Assembly: GCA_016210805.1 (NCBI GenBank)
Contig: JACQTL010000325.1
Location: 1 to 10,858, forward strand
Reading direction: 5' to 3'
DNA length: 10,858 nt
Source of the DNA: Actinomycetota bacterium
Lineage (GTDB): Bacteria; Actinomycetota; UBA4738; G016210805
In this document: positions 5,306 through 10,858 of the stretch, piece after piece
How positions within the stretch are numbered: position 1 is the stretch's first letter
Layout of the letters: every line of letters starts with the position of its first letter
Notes under the pieces: model-generated
Seen by the model: only the letters and a program-made list of their open reading frames with translations
Told to the model about the DNA's origin: nothing
Database searches by the model: none
Program-made: the position numbers and the translations under genes

Positions 5306-8300
5306 ATGTCGAAGCTCGATCGGGCGGAGTTCGGGCCGAACGCATGGCTCCTCGACGAGATGTACCGGCGGTACCGGGAGGATCCCTCGTCGGTGGGGGA
5401 GCGGTGGCGGGAGTTCTTCGAGGACTACCGGCCCCAGGGCGACGACGGGCAGCCCGCGCCGGCCCCCGCCCGGCCCGCGGGCCGGGCGGCCCCGGCCGCC
5501 GGGAAGGAGACTGAGGCCGAGCCGGCTCCATCGCGGCCGGACGAGGAGGCGGAGCCCCTCCGGGGAGCGGCCGCCGTCATCGCCCAGAGGATGCAGGAGA
5601 GCCTCACCGTCCCCACCGCCACCTCGGTCCGCACGGTCCCCGCCAAGCTCCTCGAGGTCAACCGGAACATCCTCAACCGGCACCTGGCTCGGGGCGGCGG
5701 CGGGAAGGTCAGCTTCACGCACCTGATCGGATTCGCGATCGCCCGGGCCATGGCGGCCATGCCGGGGATGAACGTGTCCTTCGGGGAGGCCGAGGATGGC
5801 TCCCCGCAGGTGGTCAGGCATCCTCACGTGAACCTGGGGCTGGCCGTGGACGTGAAGCGGAAGGACGGGTCCCGGACGCTCCTCGTCCCGAACATCAAGG
5901 AGGCCGAGACCCTCGACTTCCGGGCGTTCCTGGAGGCCTACGAGGCGCTGATCCGCAAGGTCGACGCCGGCAAGCTCTCCCCGGACGACTTCGCCGGGAC
6001 GACCGTCACGATCACCAACCCGGGGACGATCGGGACGGTGCAGTCCGTCCCCCGCCTCATGGCCGGGCAGGCCGCGATCTTCGGCGTGGGGGCCATCGCC
6101 TACCCCGCCGAGTACCAGGGGGCCGACCCCGAGAGCCTGGCGGAGGTGGGCGTCGGGAAGGTCCTCACCCTGACCAGCACGTACGACCACCGGGTGATCC
6201 AGGGCGCCGAGAGCGGGGAGTTCCTGGGTCGGGTGCACCGCCTCCTCCTGGGGGAGGAGGGGTTCTACGACGACGTGTTCGCGAGCATCGGGGTCCCCTA
6301 CGTCCCGGTCCAGTGGCACCTGGACGAGAACCCCAGGCCGGGCTCGCTGGAGGCCGTCGAGAAGCAGGCCGCGGTGCTCCGGCTGATCCGCCAGTACCGG
6401 GTCCGGGGCCACCTGATCGCCGACCTCGACCCGCTCGACATGAAGCCGATCGAGATGCACCCGGAGCTCGACCCGGCCACCTACGGCCTAACGATCTGGG
6501 ACCTCGACCGCAGGTTCGCCACCGACGGCCTGGCCGGGGAGCGCGAGCTGACCCTGGGCCAGATCCTGGCCGTCCTCCGCGACGCGTACTGCCGCACGGC
6601 GACCGTGGAGTACATGCACATCCAGGAGCCCGACCAGAAGCTCTGGATCCAGGAGCGCGTGGAGGGGGCCACCGCGTCGCTCCCGCCCGAGGACCAGCGG
6701 CACATCCTGTCCAGGCTGAACGAGGCGGAGGCCCTCGAGACCTTCCTCCACAGGAGGTACATCGGGCACAAGCGGTTCTCGCTGGAAGGCAGCGAGTCGC
6801 TGATCCCGATGCTCGACGCGATGCTCTCCGACGCCGCCGAGGGCGGGGTCGAGGAGGCCGTGATCGGGATGTCCCACCGGGGCCGGCTCGACGTGCTCAC
6901 CTCGATCGTCGGTAAGAGCTTCGGGCAGGTGTTCCAGCACTTCGAGGGGGAGATCGACCCCGACGCGGCCCAGGGCTCCGGCGACGTGAAGTACCACATC
7001 GGGGCTGGCGGGAAGTTCGCGGCCCGGAGCGGGAGCCAGCTCGTGGTCACGGTGGCCTCCAACCCCTCCCACCTGGAGTCCGTGGACCCCGTGGTGGAGG
7101 GGATCGTCCGGGCCAAGCAGGACCTCCTGGACCGGCGGGAAGAGGCCCCGGTCCTCCCCCTGCTGCTCCACGGCGACGCGGCCTTCGCCGGCCAGGGCGT
7201 GGTGGCCGAGACCCTGGCCATGTCGGCCCTCCGCGGGTACGGGACCGGGGGGACCGTCCACGTCGTCGTGAACAACCAGCTCGGGTTCACCACGGGCTCC
7301 GACTACGGGCGGTCGAGCACCTACGCGAGCGACGTGGCCAGGATGGTCCAGGCCCCCATCTTCCACGTGAACGGCGACGACCCCGAGGCCTGCGTCCGGG
7401 TGGCCCGGCTGGCCTTCGCCTTCCGGCAGCGGTTCAAGAAGGACGTCGTGATCGACATGTGGTGCTACCGGAGGTGGGGCCACAACGAGGCGGACGAGCC
7501 GGCGTTCACCCAGCCGGTGATGTACCGCCGGATCAGGGAGCGCCGCTCGGTTCGCAAGCTCTACACCGAGGTCCTGATCAAGCGGGGAGACCTCTCGCTG
7601 GAGGAGGCGGAGGGCGCCCTGGACGAGTACCGCAAGCGCCTCCAGGAGGCCCTGGACCAGACCAAGGCGGGGGGCGGCCCGGCCAGGATCGAGTGGACGG
7701 CGCCCCGCTCGCTCGAGAAGGTCGGGCCGATCGAGACCGGGGTGGAGCACGAGGTCCTCGACCGGGTGGTCCAGGCCCTGACCACGGTGCCCGAGGGGTT
7801 CCACCTCCACCCCAAGCTGGCCAAGTGGTTCGAGGAGCGCCGCCTGGCCCTCGGCGAGGACGCGGTGGACTGGTCGCTGGCCGAGGGCCTGGCCATCGGG
7901 TCGCTGCTCCTGGAGGGGGTGTGGGTCCGGCTCACCGGACAGGACACCCGGCGGGGGACGTTCAGCCAGCGGCACGCGGCGCTGGTGGACCAGGAGACCG
8001 GTCGTGAGCACCTCCCCATGCTCGCCCTGGGCGACGGCGCGGACGGACGGGGCCGCTTCTTCGTCTACGACTCGCTGCTGTCGGAGTTCGCCGCGCTGGG
8101 GTTCGAGTACGGGTACTCGGTGGCCAACAAGGACGCCCTCGTGCTCTGGGAGGCGCAGTTCGGGGACTTCGTGAACGGGGCCCAGGTCGTGGTGGACCAG
8201 TTCGTCTCGGCGGCGGAGGACAAGTGGGGGCAGACCAGCGGCCTCGTGGTCCTCCTCCCCCACGGGTTCGAGGGCCAGGGGCCGGAGCACTCCAGCGCCC

Positions 8301-8896
8301 GCCTCGAGCGGTTCCTCCAGCTGGCCGCCCAGGACAACATGGTGGTGGCCGTCCCCTCCACCCCGGCCCAGTACTTCCACCTCCTCCGCCGCCAGGCCCT
8401 CCGGGAGATCCGCAAGCCCCTGGTGGTCATGACCCCCAAGTCGCTGCTCCGCCTCCCCGCGGCCCGGAGCTCGGCCGCCGAGCTCACGGGAGGAAGCTTC
8501 CTGCCCGTGCTGCCCGACCCGGCCGGCCCCGATCCCGGGAGCGTGCGGCGGGTGATCCTGTGCCAGGGGAAGGTCTTCCACGACCTGGCCGCCCGGAGGG
8601 AGGAGGCCGGTGTGAAGGGGGTCGCCCTGGTCAGGGTGGAGGAGCCCTACCCGTTCCCCGTCCGGGCCCTCCGCGAGCAGCTCGACCGCTACCCGAAGGA
8701 CGCCGAGACGTGGTGGGTCCAGGAGGAGCCGGAGAACATGGGGGCCTGGCGGTACATGGGGTTCGAGGCCTGGCGGCAGATGAAGCTCGCGCTCGTGGCG
8801 GTGTCCCGGCCCGAGAGCGCCAGCCCGGCCACGGGCAGCCTGACCGTCCACCGCCAGGAGCAGGACAAGCTCCTGGACCGCGCCTTCGCGGGGTAG
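5306..8896 (+). CDS. kgd: Multifunctional 2-oxoglutarate dehydrogenase E1/E2 component (Kgd/OdhA type)
   Basis: A 1196-residue TCA-cycle enzyme that decarboxylates 2-oxoglutarate with thiamine diphosphate (E1) and carries a fused succinyltransferase domain (E2). Residues 1-42 are the 2-oxoglutarate dehydrogenase N-terminal segment (FGPNAWLLDEMYRRY); 43-87 are a Pro/Ala/Glu-rich linker; about 88-330 are the E2 acyltransferase domain with active-site DHR (Asp294-His295-Arg296). There is no lipoyl domain, as known for actinobacterial OdhA/Kgd, which use the lipoyl domain of another E2 in trans. The E1 part follows: His524 (SHRGRLDVL), the TPP motif from GD (623-624) to NN (656-657), the pyrimidine-binding domain from about 850 with Glu927 (LSEFAALGFEYGYS), and a transketolase-like C-terminal domain ending RLDR-like at 1195. 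Length is close to mycobacterial Kgd (about 1230). The start is ATG 5306, which places the conserved N-terminal segment at the first residues; the open frame upstream to 4808 is antisense to fbiD and is not family sequence. Confidence 0.96.
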   Translation: MSKLDRAEFGPNAWLLDEMYRRYREDPSSVGERWREFFEDYRPQGDDGQPAPAPARPAGRAAPAAGKETEAEPAPSRPDEEAEPLRGAAAVIAQRMQESLTVPTATSVRTVPAKLLEVNRNILNRHLARGGGGKVSFTHLIGFAIARAMAAMPGMNVSFGEAEDGSPQVVRHPHVNLGLAVDVKRKDGSRTLLVPNIKEAETLDFRAFLEAYEALIRKVDAGKLSPDDFAGTTVTITNPGTIGTVQSVPRLMAGQAAIFGVGAIAYPAEYQGADPESLAEVGVGKVLTLTSTYDHRVIQGAESGEFLGRVHRLLLGEEGFYDDVFASIGVPYVPVQWHLDENPRPGSLEAVEKQAAVLRLIRQYRVRGHLIADLDPLDMKPIEMHPELDPATYGLTIWDLDRRFATDGLAGERELTLGQILAVLRDAYCRTATVEYMHIQEPDQKLWIQERVEGATASLPPEDQRHILSRLNEAEALETFLHRRYIGHKRFSLEGSESLIPMLDAMLSDAAEGGVEEAVIGMSHRGRLDVLTSIVGKSFGQVFQHFEGEIDPDAAQGSGDVKYHIGAGGKFAARSGSQLVVTVASNPSHLESVDPVVEGIVRAKQDLLDRREEAPVLPLLLHGDAAFAGQGVVAETLAMSALRGYGTGGTVHVVVNNQLGFTTGSDYGRSSTYASDVARMVQAPIFHVNGDDPEACVRVARLAFAFRQRFKKDVVIDMWCYRRWGHNEADEPAFTQPVMYRRIRERRSVRKLYTEVLIKRGDLSLEEAEGALDEYRKRLQEALDQTKAGGGPARIEWTAPRSLEKVGPIETGVEHEVLDRVVQALTTVPEGFHLHPKLAKWFEERRLALGEDAVDWSLAEGLAIGSLLLEGVWVRLTGQDTRRGTFSQRHAALVDQETGREHLPMLALGDGADGRGRFFVYDSLLSEFAALGFEYGYSVANKDALVLWEAQFGDFVNGAQVVVDQFVSAAEDKWGQTSGLVVLLPHGFEGQGPEHSSARLERFLQLAAQDNMVVAVPSTPAQYFHLLRRQALREIRKPLVVMTPKSLLRLPAARSSAAELTGGSFLPVLPDPAGPDPGSVRRVILCQGKVFHDLAARREEAGVKGVALVRVEEPYPFPVRALREQLDRYPKDAETWWVQEEPENMGAWRYMGFEAWRQMKLALVAVSRPESASPATGSLTVHRQEQDKLLDRAFAG

Positions 8897-8904
8897 CCCC
8901 GCCA

Positions 8905-8943
8905 ACTCCTCCACCGGACTGGTGATCCGGTCGCGGGAGGAGT
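8905..8943 (+). terminator. Strong stem-loop after kgd, probable U-less terminator
   Basis: ACTCCTCC (8905-8912) pairs perfectly with GGAGGAGT (8936-8943), and inside it ACCGGA (8913-8918) pairs perfectly with TCCGGT (8926-8931) around a 7-nt loop; only a 4-nt CGCG bulge on the 3' side interrupts a 14-bp stem. It begins 8 nt after the kgd stop codon. No T-tract follows, so it is not a textbook Rho-independent terminator; it could also protect the kgd mRNA 3' end or act in the leader of the next gene. Confidence 0.55.
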
Positions 8944-8968
8944 ACGAATCGAGCGTCGAGCGCTGGAT

Positions 8969-8973
8969 GGAGG
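8969..8973 (+). promoter_or_regulatory. Shine-Dalgarno GGAGG that fixes a GTG start
   Basis: GGAGG lies 6 nt upstream of GTG 8980. The nearby ATG at 8966 is in another frame, so this site supports the GTG as the start of the diiron protein gene. Confidence 0.65.
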
Positions 8974-8979
8974 GGAGCG

Positions 8980-9891
8980 GTGGACGGGTTCGACCTCGAC
9001 AGGTACCTTCGCGCGTCGAAGCGCGTGGACCTGTCCGGTGTGGCGTGGGACCGGATAGGGGAGCACCCGCTCCCTGAGGGCGAGGCCCGGTGCCTCGCCT
9101 ACATGATGGACATCGAGTCCCACACCGCGATCTTCCTCCGGGACCTGCTGGGGACCCGGGCCGCCTTCGAGCCCGACGTCACGGCGTTCCTGTCGTGCTG
9201 GGTCTACGAGGAGCTGTGGCACGGGGAGGCCTTCAGCCGGTTCCTCGGTGAGGCGGGGTATCGCCTGGCTCCCGACGGCGAGGCCACCGGGCTCGACGCC
9301 CCCTACCCGTCGCGGGTCGGGCGCAACGCCTGGATCCGGCGGCGGATCGCCGGCCGCGGCTACCTGTCTCACGTCGCCACCCTGCTCGGGTCGGCCCTGT
9401 ACCGGGACTTCGTGGCCCTGCACATGACCTGGGGGGCGCTGAACGAGCTCTCCACCCTCTCCGCCTACCACCTCCTCATCGCGAGGACGGAGCACCCGGT
9501 GCTGGTGGACGTGCTCACCCGGATCGTCAAGGACGAGCGCCGGCACTTCGCGTTCTACCGGGCCCAGGCTCGGATGCGCCTGGCCTCGAGCCCCCGGACC
9601 CGGCGGATGGTCCGGTGGGGGATGGCCAACCTGTGGTCGGTGGTGGGAACGGGGGTCAGGCCCCAGCCGGAGACCGACCACCTGGTGGCCTACCTGTTCG
9701 GCGGGCCCGAGGGCCTGGAGGCCGCCCGGGGCATGGACGCGATGCTCGACGAGCTCCCGGGCCTGGCCGGGCTCCACCTGGCCGTGAGGGCCAGGGGCGA
9801 GGCGCTCCGCCGCCACCGGCCCGCCGGCTCCTCGCGGGTGGTCCGGCGCCGGCCCGCGGCGGCCGGCCCCGTCCGCCTGCACGCGGTCTGA
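8980..9891 (+). CDS. Ferritin-like diiron protein, acyl-ACP desaturase-like
   Basis: A 303-residue, probably cytoplasmic helical protein with a complete set of carboxylate-bridged diiron ligands: Glu46 (MDIESHT), Glu78 and His81 (YEELWHGE), Glu156 (LNELST), Glu186 and His189 (KDERRHF). The EExxH and DExxH pairs and their spacing resemble soluble acyl-ACP desaturases (plant stearoyl-ACP desaturase, mycobacterial DesA1/DesA2), enzymes that put double bonds in acyl chains using O2 and ferredoxin. Length also fits. Identity outside the ligands is not obvious to me, so an N-oxygenase, another diiron oxidase or a catalytically different ferritin-like protein is possible. The last 40 or so residues are Arg/Pro/Ala-rich and probably disordered. 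It follows kgd by 83 nt, separated by a strong stem-loop, so it is likely its own unit. No redox partner gene is in view. Confidence 0.85.
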   Translation: MDGFDLDRYLRASKRVDLSGVAWDRIGEHPLPEGEARCLAYMMDIESHTAIFLRDLLGTRAAFEPDVTAFLSCWVYEELWHGEAFSRFLGEAGYRLAPDGEATGLDAPYPSRVGRNAWIRRRIAGRGYLSHVATLLGSALYRDFVALHMTWGALNELSTLSAYHLLIARTEHPVLVDVLTRIVKDERRHFAFYRAQARMRLASSPRTRRMVRWGMANLWSVVGTGVRPQPETDHLVAYLFGGPEGLEAARGMDAMLDELPGLAGLHLAVRARGEALRRHRPAGSSRVVRRRPAAAGPVRLHAV

Positions 9892-9898
9892 GGGATCG

Positions 9899-9928
9899 CC
9901 CGGGGGTCGCCATGGAGCAACCCCGGGG
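9899..9928 (+). terminator. Stem-loop just after the diiron protein gene
   Basis: GGGGT (9903-9907) pairs with ACCCC (9920-9924) across a 12-nt loop, and CCC (9899-9901) can extend the stem to GGG (9925-9927) with one bulged G. It starts 7 nt after the stop codon and has no T-tract, like the stem-loop after kgd. Terminator function is inferred from position. Confidence 0.35.
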
Positions 9929-9965
9929 ATGCCTCTCAAGTCGCCCGCCGTGCCCGTCGATACCT

Positions 9966-9994
9966 CGGAGCGGGTAGCCGCGAGGCCCGCTCCG
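9966..9994 (+). other. 9-bp perfect inverted repeat upstream of the GAF gene
   Basis: CGGAGCGGG (9966-9974) and CCCGCTCCG (9986-9994) form a perfect 9-bp stem with an 11-nt loop, in the 150-nt gap before the GAF-domain gene. GAGCGGG recurs at about 10012-10018. It may be a second terminator arm, a regulator binding site or a leader hairpin. I see no convincing -10/-35 pair in this gap and no coding potential. Confidence 0.35.
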
Positions 9995-10030
9995 GTTCCC
10001 CTGGGATCGACGAGCGGGCCGGGAGAGGTC

Positions 10031-10036
10031 GAGGAG
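10031..10036 (+). promoter_or_regulatory. Shine-Dalgarno GAGGAG of the GAF gene
   Basis: GAGGAG lies 5 nt upstream of GTG 10042 and favours it over the in-frame ATG at 10051, which would be 14 nt away. Confidence 0.6.
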
Positions 10037-10041
10037 CGGTC

Positions 10042-10857
10042 GTGGAACGGATGGACGGATCCTGGGAGGGCCTCCGTCGCGAGGCTCGGATGGCCGGGCT
10101 CACGCGGCGCCGGCCCTCGCTGGAGGCCCTCCGCCGGCGGCGCCGGGAGCTCCGCGTCCTGGCGGTCGTCCTCCTGGCGGCCACCACCGCGACGCTCGCG
10201 ATCCTGGAGCTCTCGCCGTGGGTCTCCGAGCTGGTGCCGCCCACCGTCGTGCGGATCGGCTCCGTGCTCCTGGCCCTGGGCTTCGCGGCCTACGTCGTGG
10301 AGAAGGAGGTCCATCTCCGCCGGCTCCGGGGGTTCCTCGAGGAGGAGCGAGCCGTGAACCTGGCCCTGTCCACGCGGGTCCGGGAGCTCAACCACCTGGT
10401 CGCGGTGAGCAGGGCCATCAACTCGGCGCGGAAGATGCAGGACGTCCTGGAGACGATCCTGTCGAGCGCCGTGGACCTCCTGGAGGCCTCGGGCGGGGCC
10501 GTGATGCTGCTGGACCCCGGCGCCGAGCTCCGCATCGAGGCGGTGGTCGGCGACGTCGGGGACGACCCGGCCGGCCCCGACGCCCTGGGCGCCAGGGAGG
10601 CGGTGAGCCGCCGGGAGACGGTGCTGTCCGGGATGGCGAGCGGCGGGACCCGGCGGAGCTTCCTGTTCGCCCCGCTGGAGAACCGGGAGCAGGTCCTGGG
10701 CGTGCTGGCCATCGCCTCGCGCTCCGAACGGCCCTTCACCGAGTACGAGCGCCGGGTCCTGTCCCTGTTCGCCGACCAGACGGCCGTGTGGGTGGCGAAC
10801 GCCCGGCTGCACGAGGTGCTGACCCGCTCGGTGCTCGGGGGGGGAGCGGTCTCCTAG
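10042..10857 (+). CDS. Membrane-anchored GAF-domain sensor protein
   Basis: A 271-residue protein. A very basic N-terminus (RRRRRELR, 31-38, expected to stay inside) leads into two hydrophobic segments, about 39-57 and 68-86, joined by a short loop: a two-helix membrane anchor. Residues about 87-130 are charged and heptad-like, probably a coiled-coil linker. Residues about 115-255 form a GAF domain: the VLETILSSAVDLLEASGGAVMLL opening split across helix and strand, a middle variable loop, then FLFAPLENREQVLGVLAIAS-type strands and the final helix ending ADQTAVWVANARLHE. GAF domains bind small ligands and usually control an attached output domain (histidine kinase, GGDEF, phosphatase). Here the protein ends soon after the GAF domain with no output domain, so it may act with a partner encoded downstream, or the gene may be shifted at the G8 run near its end. 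The GTG start is supported by GAGGAG. Ligand and partner are unknown. Confidence 0.82.
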   Translation: MERMDGSWEGLRREARMAGLTRRRPSLEALRRRRRELRVLAVVLLAATTATLAILELSPWVSELVPPTVVRIGSVLLALGFAAYVVEKEVHLRRLRGFLEEERAVNLALSTRVRELNHLVAVSRAINSARKMQDVLETILSSAVDLLEASGGAVMLLDPGAELRIEAVVGDVGDDPAGPDALGAREAVSRRETVLSGMASGGTRRSFLFAPLENREQVLGVLAIASRSERPFTEYERRVLSLFADQTAVWVANARLHEVLTRSVLGGGAVS

Positions 10858-10858
10858 G

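Noticed and set aside
4850..6460. 536-codon minus-strand open frame across fbiD and the start of kgd
   Set aside because: It runs in the wrong frame through fbiD and antisense to the kgd E2 domain; no family resemblance.
6488..8914. 808-codon open frame on the minus strand inside kgd
   Set aside because: It is antisense to well-conserved E1 sequence, with biased composition and no domain; the kgd frame explains the region completely.
8689..10812. 707-codon minus-strand open frame spanning the end of kgd, the diiron gene and most of the GAF gene
   Set aside because: It crosses three genes and two stem-loops on the other strand and has Gly/Pro/Arg/His-rich composition without motifs.
1..10858. 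Mobile elements, CRISPR arrays, tRNA/rRNA genes, phage genes
   Set aside because: No transposase or integrase motifs, no spaced direct repeats, no cloverleaf with a CCA-type acceptor and no ribosomal RNA sequence were recognised on either strand; composition looks uniform.

Overview
The window is very GC-rich (roughly 70% or more by eye) and densely coding. It looks like a chromosomal segment of an actinobacterial lineage (Actinomycetota). The best markers are a fused E2-E1 2-oxoglutarate dehydrogenase of the mycobacterial Kgd / corynebacterial OdhA type, a coenzyme F420 biosynthesis gene (fbiD/cofC), frequent GTG/TTG starts, and TANNNT boxes placed directly before start codons as expected for leaderless transcripts. 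I cannot assign a class or genus. I see no insertion sequences, CRISPR arrays, rRNA, tRNA, phage genes or attachment sites.

Left half, minus strand (read right to left, from 5238 down past the left edge): fbiD, a very divergent cold-shock-like small protein, a 1115-residue zinc-ribbon / class III nucleotidyl cyclase / STAND ATPase / TPR protein, and the ATPase of a NodI/DrrA-type ABC-2 exporter that runs off the left edge. The gaps are only 78, 44 and 50 nt, so co-transcription is possible. However, fbiD, the cyclase gene and the ABC gene each have their own -10-like TAC-N-N-T box 6 to 8 nt before the start codon, which suggests separate leaderless transcripts as well.

Right half, plus strand: kgd (central carbon metabolism, TCA cycle) is divergent from fbiD across 67 nt. 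A strong stem-loop follows it, then a ferritin-like diiron protein related to acyl-ACP desaturases, two more stem-loops in a 150-nt gap, and a membrane-anchored GAF-domain protein that ends one base before the window does. The last two genes have clear Shine-Dalgarno sequences.

The genes do not form one obvious pathway: central metabolism (kgd) and cofactor synthesis (fbiD) sit among signalling proteins (cyclase-STAND-TPR, GAF sensor), an exporter and an orphan diiron enzyme. The points most worth following are the cyclase, whose base-selecting lysine is replaced by threonine; the cold-shock-like protein, which has lost the residues that normally bind nucleic acid; the repeated leaderless-promoter pattern; and hairpins without T-tracts just after stop codons. 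I found no convincing new multi-gene system.
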